Source: Buxus sempervirens (Eukaryota > Streptophyta > Magnoliopsida > Buxales > Buxaceae). Taken from it: a stretch of DNA of 64,000 nucleotides. Location of the stretch: the NCBI GenBank assembly GCA_947561395.2, contig OX387182.1, positions 45,439,949 to 45,503,948 of the forward strand. The letters are read 5' to 3'. The translations under genes were made by a program, and so were the position numbers. The number at the start of each line of letters is the position of its first letter. The stretch's first letter is position 1. The notes under the pieces were generated by a model. It had not been told where the DNA came from. It was given only the letters and a program-made list of their open reading frames with translations, and made no database searches. Of the stretch, positions 1 to 9,887 are shown in pieces.

Positions 1-354
1 ACTTCATGATCTATGGCGGCTTGCAACCCAATTATACATGCTTCATATTCTGCAATATTATTGGTGCACTGGAATCTTAGCTTCACTCCAATCGAGATGT
101 GTGAACCATCTGATTTGACCAAGACTACCCTTACTCCATTTCCATTCATGTTGGCGGCCCCATCGAAGAACATCTACCAAGAACTTTCACTTTCCTCTTC
201 TTCAGTAAACAGAATTGCCTCATCGGGAAAGTTGGTCTTCAAAGGTTGATAGTCTAGCAAAGGATGTGCAGCCAGGTGATCAGCAATGGCTTGACCCTTG
301 ATTGCCTTCTAAGTGATGTATGTGAGGTCAAACTCGGATAGTAGTAGCTGCCAC
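1..354 (-). pseudogene. RNase H region of outer element (downstream fragment)
   Basis: The minus strand encodes the end of the first RNase H (AKWQLLLSEFD region across the insertion point), a linker, and the start of the archaeal-type second RNase H of the Tat lineage: an FFDGA motif and a CTNNIAEYEACIIGL motif, which hold the first Asp and Glu of the active site. Two in-frame TAG codons (309-311 and 174-176) break it. The domain runs off the window edge. It continues the fragment at 19105-19465. Confidence 0.85.
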
Positions 355-1877
355 TGTGCGCACCTAAAACCTGGATCCTAGATCTCACACCGGGCGCACG
401 TTCGGTGCGTGCCTCGGGACTTTTCGGAGTCGCCACTGCCTGAGAGGTGCAAGCAGACACGGTTCTGCCCTAATCGGCTCTAAGTCTGGTCTGCGGCTAT
501 TTCAGAGTTCTAGCTAAGTCCTCGGTTACGTCTGGGGAAATCCTAAAGACACCCCGGTCCGCCCCGTCGGTCTGACGGGTCCCTCGGGTCTCCCTGGTTT
601 TTTGAGTCAAATTCACCCTTCCTAGACCAGCATGCCACCTTGTTTGGTCTGGTGGGACCCTTTGATGGTTTGGGCCCCTTTTTATTTTATTTTATCTTTT
701 TATCAGATGAACTGGGTCGGGTACGGGTCCCGTTGGAAGACCCATGGGTTGCCAAGGTTGGGCTTGGGGCCCAGTTGGGTTATTGGGTAACCCATTTGGT
801 TATTTTATTAAGTTTTATTTATTTACAATTTTTGTTTGGGCTTGGAATGGGCCCATTAGCCAAAGTCCAGTGGCCTGGGCCTGTTTATTGGAAACAAGCC
901 TGGTATAGGCTAGTCTAAGGTGGGCCCTACAAATGGGCCCTGGGGAATCTTGGTGGGCCCATCTAGGCCCACAGTCTTTTATTGGGCTCAAAATAGCCCA
1001 AGTTGTCTAAAAGGCCGGTTCAAGCCGGTTTGGGTTGAATCAGGTTCAACCGATCCAAATGAATTAATTTTTAAGTTATTTTTCTAACCTGACCGTACTC
1101 TTAGTGCGGTTTGGTCAGAACCGTTCTGTGTGTGCGGTTGCTGCTCAGTTTCACTTGTTTGCACCGATTTCAATTGGGATCATTCTGGCAAGCTTCCGGG
1201 GGTCTCCGGTGACTCCAGTCGTAGTTCCATCATCTCCAGGATTTTCCGTTTTCTTTATTTGGCTTGTAAAACCATCTTCTTCTTCTCTTTTGCACTTTAG
1301 AGAGGTGAGATTGTCTCTTAGTCACCCACAGTCAACTTCCAAGAAGGGAATGAAGGGAATTTACAGGGGTAAACTATGTTCATTAAGACTGGTTAGTCAA
1401 ATAAACTTATATTTTGGTAAAAGGTGTCTTTTTTCTTTAAGACACATTCTTCTCTTCTTTTCATGGAATCATCAACCTGACTTGAGATCATTGTGGCTTT
1501 AAACAACTAATAAGAGGGTTAGAACAAAATGCATAAAAACTTAAAGAGAAGGGAAGATAATCTCATTGTATTAAAAAATACTTACAGTAAGAATGCTTGT
1601 TAGTCTTGATAGGTTGGGGTTCTTCCAAGCAATTTTGGCAGCGCTTCCGCGTCTTTATAGATTTCTCAAGATGACTTGAACAGGATTTGGCTGGGTTTTT
1701 TGTCAAATGGGTGAAAGAAGGTTTAAGCAGAGTTTAGACTAATAAGGGGTATTTTGGGTATTTGGGTATTGGGTAATGAGAGGGACAGAGCTTGGCTGCA
1801 TTTTCGGACAAGATGAAGACAGAGGGAGAGGGTGTGGGGACTGAGGGACCAGCTTGTTTCAAATGGGGGGTGGCCCT

Positions 1878-1888
1878 CTATTTATAGG
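1878..1888 (-). promoter_or_regulatory. TATA box of inner 3' LTR
   Basis: The minus strand reads CCTATAAATAG, a strong plant TATA box, directly downstream of the palindromic U3 module. The equivalent site in the other LTR is at 18275-18285. Confidence 0.8.
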
Positions 1889-1899
1889 CAAAAAAGTGC

Positions 1900-2085
1900 C
1901 GGAACCGCATTTGAAGTGCGGTTCGGTCACAACCGCACTTTAAGTGCGGTTGGCATTCAACACGTGCAAATCTGCGCGAATCTGCCAGCTGTCGCCGTAC
2001 AGGACACGCGTCCACCTTCTAGAAGATCAAAACCGTATTTGAAGCACGGTTCAAACTAAACCGTACTTCAAGTGCGGTTGAGCAC
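1900..2085. repeat. Palindromic AACCGCAC/GTGCGGTT module in U3
   Basis: Copies of AACCGCACTT facing AAGTGCGGTT repeat just upstream of the TATA box, with 28-bp units starting at 1923. The 5' LTR has one more 28-bp unit (18320-18347 and 18348-18375). Weaker copies of the same motif lie near 1098-1135. The position fits an upstream promoter element; function is inferred. Confidence 0.75.
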
Positions 2086-2328
2086 GTTTTTTAAATGCCG
2101 GATCTGAAATATTTTATTCAATTTGATTTAATTAAAGATTTTATCCGATTTTCTTAATATTTTATTAAAAAATCTAAGATTATATTATTAAAATATTAAG
2201 ATACTTTTTATTTAAATGTTCAAATATTAAGATATGTTTTATTAAATGTTTTTTATTGATTTTGTTAATTCATTTTGCTTTTTTGCTGCTATTCTGCCAA
2301 ACGGGCAGTTTTTCTGAAACTTCAACTG

Positions 2329-2620
2329 CTCATAACTTCTTCGTCCGGTGTCCGATTTTATCAAACTTAGTGTCGTTGGAACCGGATCGGAACCACCTAT
2401 CCATTGGGATCAAGTTTGGCAGTTGAATTGGGGTCAAGCAAAAAGTCAACTTTTCGCTCTCCAAAAGTTTGACCAACTCATATCTTTCTCATCTGGATTC
2501 TGATTCCAGCAAATTCAGTTGCGTTGGAACTGCGTTGAAATACTCTTTTCAATGAGATGAAGTTTGATGGCCAAATTTACTTGAATCAAAAAGTCAATTT
2601 TTGACCCCCTCAGGGTTTGA
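2329..2620. repeat. Two diverged ~149-bp direct repeats in U3
   Basis: Similar blocks start at 2329 (CTCATAACTTC) and 2478 (CTCATATCTTT). Each continues with a GATT..CAAA..AGTTG..GTTGGAAC pattern and an AAAAAGTCAA segment. The same unit recurs in the other Ogre-like LTRs of the window at a spacing of 146-148 bp. Confidence 0.7.
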
Positions 2621-2667
2621 CTTTTCATTTTTCTTTATTTTGGGTGTGCAAAAATCAGGTGTCTACA

Positions 2668-2680
2668 GCTGCCCCTCTTT
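2668..2680 (-). other. Polypurine tract of inner element
   Basis: The minus strand reads AAAGAGGGGCAGC immediately before the 3' LTR start TGTAGACACC. This is the expected plus-strand primer site for reverse transcription. Confidence 0.9.
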
Positions 2681-4480
2681 GCTAGAGTCACCTTAGGGGA
2701 TGAACAGCAAAGAAGAAAAAGAACCTTATTTTTGTACCTTGCATTTCTGTCGACATGGTCGACGAGCTCAATCACTGAATTGTTTTTAATGAAAGGGAAG
2801 TGTCAGATGTCTGGTATCATTTCCTGACTTTGGAATCCCTATACCCTCTCTCGGGTTTGAATAGGGCTGTTCCTTAATTCTTTGTTTTTTGAAAAGAAAG
2901 ATAAGATTAGATTTGAGCTCATCAGCCTGTTTCGGCGTTGATGCAAGGCAGTTAACAATGTTCTTTTCTTTTTGTTCCATTAAAGCTTTTAGTGATTTCA
3001 GTTTTTTTTTTTTTTTTTTTTTTTAAAGTAGGCCAAGGTATGGGTTTGGGAGTGCAGGTGGGAGGACGGGAGGAAGCTTTTACGCTGCTGTCCATCATCT
3101 CGGAGACCGCACATCTACTCTAGCCTATACTATTTACAAAAGTGAGAATCAAAATTTACAAGAAGGGGCGAATTGGCCCATTATTGCTCTTCCTTGTTGC
3201 TTCTCCTTGCCAGGTTCTTTCTCTTGTCGAGACATTAAATCCCCCCTCATGAGTATCCACTGGGGATCTGGTGGGAGTATGATCTGTCTAGATGACTCTC
3301 TAGGGATTATTGTGATGTCTCTTTTTGCTCTTGAAGTTTTGTTGGAGGGTCTGAGGATTTCGACGATCTTCTTTCTTCCGAGCTCCGCTGGGAATGAAAG
3401 GGAAGAAGCCTCTGCTGGGGAATGAAGGATCAAAGTATCCTTCTCATGTTCATCTTGCATCTTATTCCTTCCTTCTTTGAACCTATACAAAGAGCAAAAT
3501 GTCAGTGTTTGCTCCATTGGGGATATGCAGGGTTGGTTTATTCTAAGCCTTTTATTCATCACAATCAAAAATGGCTATTGATTAAGGCTATGAATCCTTC
3601 TTCAAGGGTTAGCAGCACAGCTGGGGAAATTCCAAGAATAGTTAAGCAGAATAATTACGGAAAAGCACAGATGTGGTAGTGTGTGTTTATGCCTGCAATT
3701 ATCACAAAAGTCAATCCTTAAGTTAGACACAGATTAGAGTGCTTGGTATCTTTAGCCCTGTCATCATAGGCCATTATGAAGCTTTGACCCAAACACAGTC
3801 TGCCAATTTGGGCCTTTCAGGTTACTTGGCTGTCCCCACTCAGTGCACTGTCCAACTTGTTTCTATTTTTACTGCATTTCTCTTTCTAATCCATGTATGA
3901 CCAGTTTTTTTTTTTGAACCACGACTGACCCTTTTTGCACACAGCGCCCTTTTTGGGTTTTCACCATGTCTGGTCCTTTCAGGGAGAATCCAATTCCGTC
4001 ATTACCAGAAAACGCAGATTTGACTGTTTTGCTCAAGATCATTCACTTTGGGATCCGAGAGGTCTACAAGATAGGACGAAATGTAGGCTAGGCCGGGGTT
4101 TTGAAAGAAAGATAAGTGGCCCAAGAAGGTTGTGATTTTATAGGTCTGTACAGTGCTCCTTTTATTGTTGGGGCTTACATCCTGGCTTATTTCTTTGGTG
4201 TGGGGTTCCTATTTTCCCCATCTTACTTTGTACTTGTTTTTCACAACTCTTTTCTTTTCTTCTTTTTCTTGATTTTCTTTGCAATTGCTCTTTTTTTTTT
4301 TTTGGGTTAGGGCCAGGAATGCCCGTTTTGGTGTGGAGGAACATTTGTACTAGGTTAGAAAAGAAATTGTTAGGCCCAAAAGTGTCTAACTAGGGGAAAC
4401 CTTTTTGGGTATTTGCGAAGATTTACAGGCTTGGGGGAGAGTGAAGGATGGCCTCTCTTCATTTCCCAATTGGAATGATC
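2681..4480 (-). other. 3' noncoding region of inner element
   Basis: The 1.8 kb between the integrase stop and the polypurine tract holds no recognisable protein. The longest open stretch (3568-3149, 139 codons, minus) resembles no family I know and is probably chance. Poly-T runs at 3001-3024, 3906-3915 and 4290-4303 correspond to A-runs in the transcript. No tandem repeat was seen here. Confidence 0.6.
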
Positions 4481-6658
4481 TCAAGGGTAATACAGTTTGA
4501 CTGCATCTGCATTTATTGGCTCAGGAAAAATAGTTCCGTCCATCTCTTGTAGGATTAGTGTTCCTCTGGACAGAACTTTGTGTACTATGAATGGTCCTTC
4601 ATAGTTTGGCTTGAATTTCCCTCTATTATTTTCTTGGTGGGGGAATATCTTTTTCATAACAATGTTTCCCACCTTGAAGTGTCGTGGTATCATTTTCTTG
4701 CTGTAAGCTCGTGCTATTCTTTGCTGATAGAGCTGTCCATGGCACGAAGCTTTGATTCTTTTTTCATCAAGCAACTGCAACTGGTCAAATCTTGATTCTT
4801 CCCATTCAACATCATCAACCTCGGCTTCCTTCAGGATTCTGAGTGAAGGGATCTGCACTTCCACGGGAAGGACTGCCTCCATTCCATATACAAGAGAGAA
4901 AGGAGTTGCTCCGGTTGAGACCCTGATTGAGGTTCGGTATGCATGCAAAGCATATGGCAGCTTCTCATGCCAGTCTCTATAGGTGACTACCATCTTTTCC
5001 AATATCTTCTTCAGATTTTTGTTGGCAGCTTCTACTGCTCCATTCATCTTGGGTCTGTATGCTGTGGAATTTAAATGCCTGATCTTCAAATCTTCACACA
5101 TCTTGTCCATGTCCTTGTTATTCAGATTCTTGGCATTGTCTGTAATAAGTGCTTCAGGCACACCGTAGCGACAGACAATGTTGCTTCTGATGAATTTCAG
5201 CACATGAGACCCCTTGACATCTGCAAAGGACATGGCCTCTACCCATTTGGTAAAATAGTCTATTGCAACCAAGATGAATCGGTGCCCATTTGATGCCTTT
5301 GGATGGATCTCTCCAATCATATCAATTCCCCAGATGGCGAAGGGCCAAGGAGAAGTCATTGAGTACAAAGTGTTGGGCGGTGCATGAATGTTATCAGCAT
5401 AAACTTGGCATAACCGGCACTTCCTTACGTGGATATGGCAATCATGTTCCATAGTTAACCAGTAATAGCCCATTCTCAAGATTTTTCTGGCTAGCATGTG
5501 CCCGCTCATATGTGCGTCGCATTGTCCCCCATGGACTTCATCAACTAGTTGTTGTGCCTCTTCCTCTGTTACACATAGCAACAATGAATCATTGTAGGAC
5601 TTCTTGTATAGCTTGTCTCCACTGAGGAAGAATTGTCTTGCCAGTTTCTGAATCGTGCGCCTTTCAGATGCTGTGGCATTCTCTGGCAAAATCCTGTCTC
5701 TCAGGTACCTCATTATGTCTGCATACCAGGGTTCCTCTTTTGGTGTGCTCTTCTCGACACGAAAGCAGTAAACAGGAGAACGCCGCACTTCTATCTCCAA
5801 CGGTTGTACCCAAGTATCACCAGTGATAGTTGCCATAGATGCCAGTGTTGCCAGAGCATCTGCAAACTGATTCCTATCTCGTGGCATATAATCAAATGTC
5901 ACGCTTTTGAATTGTCCTTCTAACTCCTTAATCAGTTCTTGGTATGGCACCAACTTTATATCTTTAGTCCTCCAGTCCTCCATTACTTGGTAAATGATTA
6001 GACTAGAATCACCATACACCTTTAATTCTTGTACATTCATTTCGATTGCGGCTCGCAAGCCTAACACACACGCTTCATATTCTGTCATGTTGTTAGTGCA
6101 ATCGAACAAGAGTTTTGCTGCTATCGGATGATGGACTCTGTCAGGGGAAATGATCACAGCTCCAATTCCATTCCCATTAATGTTAACGGCTCCATCAAAG
6201 AACATCTGCCATTCGGTTTCCTCTTCTGCTGACTCGGCACACATTATTTCAACATCCGGCAATCCGGTGATAAGAGGCTGATAGTCGAGCACAGGGTGTT
6301 CTGCCAGGTGATCTGCTACTGCCTGTCCCTTTATTGCCTTCCTCGTGGTGTAGACAATATCGTACTGAGACAAAATGACTTGCCACTTGGCTACCCTTCC
6401 AGTGGAGATTGGTTTCTCAAAAATATACTTTAAGGGATCTATATTTGAAATCAAAAAGACAGTGTGACTGAGCAGATAATGCCGGAGCTTCTGAGCTACC
6501 CATACCAATGCGCCACAGGTCTTCTCAAGCAATGTATATCTTACTTCATAATTGGTAAATTTCTTGCTCAGATAATAAATTGCTTGCTCCTTCCTTCCTG
6601 TATCATCATGCTGTCCTAGGACACATCCAATCGCCGTTTCTATAACTGATAAGTGCAT
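4481..6658 (-). CDS. RNase H, archaeal-type RNase H and integrase of inner element
   Basis: Open for 725 codons. Residues 1-115 are the first RNase H and connection (GCVLGQHD, IYYLSKKF). Residues 150-275 are the second, archaeal-type RNase H, with D155 in FFDGA, E193 in MTEYEA, D217 in YGDSS and D267 in QFADALA, so its acidic residues are intact. Integrase follows: an H/C zinc-binding region at about 375-418, then a core with D446, D507 and E543 (the D,D-35-E triad complete), and a C-terminal GPF-type motif near 682-692. The ORF begins right after a one-base shift relative to the RT frame (near 6678), so the two halves are now in different frames. This is the best preserved coding block of the element. 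A polyprotein start is not expected here; the first ATG is only incidental. Confidence 0.93.
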   Translation of the reverse strand: MHLSVIETAIGCVLGQHDDTGRKEQAIYYLSKKFTNYEVRYTLLEKTCGALVWVAQKLRHYLLSHTVFLISNIDPLKYIFEKPISTGRVAKWQVILSQYDIVYTTRKAIKGQAVADHLAEHPVLDYQPLITGLPDVEIMCAESAEEETEWQMFFDGAVNINGNGIGAVIISPDRVHHPIAAKLLFDCTNNMTEYEACVLGLRAAIEMNVQELKVYGDSSLIIYQVMEDWRTKDIKLVPYQELIKELEGQFKSVTFDYMPRDRNQFADALATLASMATITGDTWVQPLEIEVRRSPVYCFRVEKSTPKEEPWYADIMRYLRDRILPENATASERRTIQKLARQFFLSGDKLYKKSYNDSLLLCVTEEEAQQLVDEVHGGQCDAHMSGHMLARKILRMGYYWLTMEHDCHIHVRKCRLCQVYADNIHAPPNTLYSMTSPWPFAIWGIDMIGEIHPKASNGHRFILVAIDYFTKWVEAMSFADVKGSHVLKFIRSNIVCRYGVPEALITDNAKNLNNKDMDKMCEDLKIRHLNSTAYRPKMNGAVEAANKNLKKILEKMVVTYRDWHEKLPYALHAYRTSIRVSTGATPFSLVYGMEAVLPVEVQIPSLRILKEAEVDDVEWEESRFDQLQLLDEKRIKASCHGQLYQQRIARAYSKKMIPRHFKVGNIVMKKIFPHQENNRGKFKPNYEGPFIVHKVLSRGTLILQEMDGTIFPEPINADAVKLYYP

Positions 6659-6660
6659 GA

Positions 6661-7971
6661 TCAGAGGTCGTCCGGGTACAGGGGAACCAAAGTTGGCGGA
6701 CTCATCAGATAGGCCTTGATTTTGTCAAACGCTTCTTGGCAATCTTCATTCCAGATCACGGGGTTATCCTTCTTTAGCAATTTGAATATTGGTTTGCACA
6801 CGGGAGTCATCTGTGCTATGAACCGACTGATGTACTGTAATCTGCAAAGGAAACCTCTCACTTCTTTCTCTGTGGATGGGGGAGGCATCTCCAGAATTGC
6901 CTTTACTTTGACAGGATCAACCTCAATTCCTCGTTTTCCAACGATGAATCCAAGCAGCTTCCCTGAGGTAACGCCGAATACACACTTATTTGGGTTCAGC
7001 CTGAGCTTGAATTCCCTGAGCCTGTCAAACACATTTCCAAGGTTCACCAAATGACTTTCCTCTTCTTTTGAATTTGCAATCATATCATCCACGTATACTT
7101 CCATTTCTTTGTGCATCAGATCGTGGAATAGCAAAGTCATTGCTCGCTGGTATGTGGAGCCTGCATTCTTTAATCCGAATGGCATCACTTTGTAGCAGTA
7201 CGTGCCCCAATGTGTGATAAAGGATGTCTTTTCCATGTCTTCAGGTGCCATCCTTATCTGATTGTACCCGGAGAATCCATCCATAAAGGAGAACATGGAA
7301 TGAGTTGCAGTATTGTCAACCAGTATATCAATGTGTGGCAATGGGAAGTCATCCTTTGGGCTTGCCTTGTTCAGGTCCCTGTAATCAACACACATCCTGA
7401 CCCTTCCATCTTTCTTGGGGACTGGCACAATGTTTGCTAACCACTCTGGGTAATCTGTAACTTTCAAGAACCCAGCTTTTAACTGCTTGGCAACTTCTTC
7501 CTCGATCTTTAGGGCCCATTCTGGTTTCATGCGTCTGAGTTTTTGCTTCACTGGTGTGGCCTCAGACTTTATAGGTAACCGGTGCACAACTAAATCCGTG
7601 TCTAACCCAGGCATATCCTCATATGACCATGCAAACACATCATTGTAGGTTTTCAAAAAATCAGTTATCTGTGTTTTCTGTAATAATGTCAGCTTTTTAC
7701 CAACTTGAAGAATCCTTGGATGTGCTGCGTCACCTATGTTGATAGGTTCAGTTTCCTCAATGTTAGCCTGGAGACCCTTTTCATGCCTGTCCAAGGCAAA
7801 TTGGATTTCAGGTGGGGTCTCCCATGGTTCATCATTATCCTCAAGTTCAAAAGAATCACTGGGGATAATTTCTGAATCATTGGGTTGTGATGAGCAAGTG
7901 TCGTTACCTAATTCCTGCTCGACACTTTGGATTTCTTTTTGTTCTTTTTGTTTTTGTTTGATCTTGGTAGC
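6661..7971 (-). pseudogene. Reverse transcriptase of inner element
   Basis: Open from just after an in-frame TAG (7972-7974) to TGA at 6661. It contains the classic gypsy RT order: DMPGLDTDLVVHRLP, IVPVPKKDGRVRMCVDYRDLN, FMDGFSGYNQI, MPFGLKNAGSTYQR, the catalytic YVDD (about 7093-7082), then LGFIV and the RGFLCRLQYISRF connection. The catalytic Asp residues are present. The frame ends about 15 bp early because one base is missing near 6678; the remainder continues in the next frame as the RNase H/integrase ORF. No ATG is needed, since this is an internal part of the gag-pol polyprotein. Confidence 0.92.
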
Positions 7972-8823
7972 CTAATTATCTATCTCGTGCTCCAAATTTT
8001 TCGGGTGTGCGTCGAGATTGATATTAAGGTTGCGATTTTGAGTTTGCTTACTCGCAGAATTATTCACAGAAGCAGAAAAATAATCAAAAGACTTCACGCA
8101 TTTATTAAAAAGTGCAGCAATATCTACAGGGGGAATTTCAGAAGTGGAAGAAACTCCCTGTGGCAGTTCGGTTTTGCGAGTGGCAAGTGGCGTCGAACTC
8201 CAGTTCTGCAATGCGTGCTTGTCCTTGGTTACAGCAGTCATCGCATTCACCTTCTCGGTTTGTATCATGCTGATGCTGCTGTCGGAGGAGATGCAGATGG
8301 GGTCATCAGCTGTGCCCTTCTTTGGTTGATTCTGACTTGAATCTTCTGATGATACACTGATCCATACCCCACGGCGGATGACAGTCCCTGGTACCCGAAC
8401 AGTGACTTCGTTGGGTGGTTTCACCTTAGGCAATGCCTTGGTTACAGATTTTCCTAAGGATTCATCCCTTATGCTGGAAGAATGTTCATCAGGAGCCCAA
8501 TTGCCATAAGTTTCATGATAAGCCAGCTCAGTGGGCAGTCCCAGTACTTGGGGCATATTCTGGAACATCTGACCCAGACCATCCTTGGTATTTGGGTGTA
8601 TAATGCAGATGGGAGGTGGGGGAGACCTTTGCCTTGGAGTGGGTTCTCCTGAACTGTCTTGGCTTTCCATCATGTAGATGTACTGAGCCGGTTCTTCTTC
8701 TTCAGCCTCAGTTGGCGGTGCCTCGACATTATCTGATGGGTAGGTAAATGCTTCTTCTGGGATGACTGGTTTTTCAGTGTCAACTGACTGCCAAGAGAAT
8801 AGAGTAGACAGTTCTTCCATCAA
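7972..8823 (-). pseudogene. Linker ORF between protease and RT, inner element
   Basis: A 283-codon open stretch in the RT frame, rich in Glu, Pro, Ser and Asp, with no recognisable domain. It is separated from RT only by a TAG at 7972-7974. In Ogre elements the protease-RT interval is long and can contain an intron. Here the upstream protease frame meets further stops (TAA 9180, TGA near 9060 and a TGA near 8820), so the frame change near 8820 could be either decay or a spliced junction. The function of the acidic linker is unknown. Confidence 0.55.
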
Positions 8824-9179
8824 TCCACTGAGAGCTCTGAGTTCTCTTCTGTAACTGTCTCTTGGGGCAAGGGAGGTTCATCCCATAACCTTTGTAGATA
8901 ATTAGCTTCCGCTTGCTCGGCTGAATCATTGAATTCATCGCCCCATCCCTGGGGGACTATGTTCTGAATGGCCTGTGCGGCTTCCCTCTCCATATTGGTA
9001 AAGTGATGGTATAATTGGCCATGTACACAAATGGGCCAATGTGGGTCCCTTCCTTCTGCTCATGCCCTCTTCCGTTTAGCTTTCCTGCCAAATAACCTGG
9101 CATAGTCTTCAGGTTCAGGAACAAACCCTAGTCCAAAGCCCACAGATTTGTCACATGGCTGGATTGCAGACTTGATGCC

Positions 9180-9887
9180 TTATTTATACTTGCCCAATCC
9201 CTCTCCTACTCGGAGGCCCCAGTCGGCGCATTCAGCAGCACCGAACATGCTTTTCCTTTTCCTTCTGCGGGACAAGTCTGATTGTAGAGGAGTAGGAATG
9301 CTGTTTACTTGCACCATTTCAATGGCTTGAAAGTTTAAGGAGGTAGGCAGCTCATAATCAACCACAGGTACTCCTCCTTGTTCAAATTCTCTGTGATTTT
9401 CTGCATGTACCGTGATATTTTGATTTCCCGAGATGAATCGGATCATTCGATGTAAGGTGGACGGGACTGCCCCTGCTTGATGTAGCCAAGGTCTTCCAAT
9501 TAGCAAATTAAAGGAGGCATTAATGTCCATCAACTCAAAGGTGATGAAGAAGGCCCTTTCAGCAATTGTAACTTCCAAAGTAACTTCCCCAAGGGAATCC
9601 TTCTTAGCATTGTCAAACCCGCGGACATTATTGGAGCTAGGCTTGATCAAATCAGCGTTTAGTTGCAGACTATGGAAGGTCCTGACTGGGCAGATATTCA
9701 GAGCTGACCCGTTATTGATCATGACCCGTCTCACTATTAGGTCGGAACATCTTACAGTGATAAACAGAGGCTCTGTGTGATTATGACCTTCAGGGGGCAA
9801 GTCTGCTGAGGAAAAGGAGATTGCTTCTGGCGTAGCAATTATAGACATTATTGTCTCTAGCTGCTCAGGGCTGATGTCATCAGGCAC
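9180..9887 (-). pseudogene. Aspartic protease of inner element, catalytic Asp replaced
   Basis: A retropepsin-like domain. The active-site motif reads INNGSALN (codon at 9716-9714 is AAT), whereas the outer element has IDNGSALN, so the catalytic Asp is Asn. The hydrophobic FNLLIGRPWLH segment near residue 130 matches the flap/C-terminal part. The frame starts within the end of gag, offset by a frameshift. Compared with the outer element, about 22 nt are missing around 9890-9905, where gag and protease should be continuous. The ORF stops at a TAA (9180-9182), while the same frame continues to encode protein-like sequence to about 9065. Confidence 0.85.

Larger units (their letters stand above)
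355..2667 (-). repeat. 3' LTR of inner element
   Basis: Starts TGTGCGCACC and ends GTGTCTACA on the plus strand, so the LTR reads TGTAGACACCTG...GCGCACA on the minus strand. It is 2313 bp, 42 bp shorter than its partner. The difference is fully explained by four indels: one 28-bp U3 module, 12 bp near 2620, 3 bp near 1714 and 1 bp near 1632 in the opposite sense. The TATA box is at 1878-1888; U3 lies at 1889-2667 and R-U5 at 355 to about 1860. Confidence 0.95.

Noticed and set aside
640..1502. Plus-strand open stretches in the LTRs, repeated at 17499-18447
   Set aside because: They lie in LTR R-U5 on the antisense strand and are duplicated only because the LTR is duplicated.
3149..3568. 139-codon minus-strand open stretch in the 3' region of the inner element
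   Set aside because: No recognisable domain, and a plus-strand stretch is open over the same bases; kept only as noncoding region.
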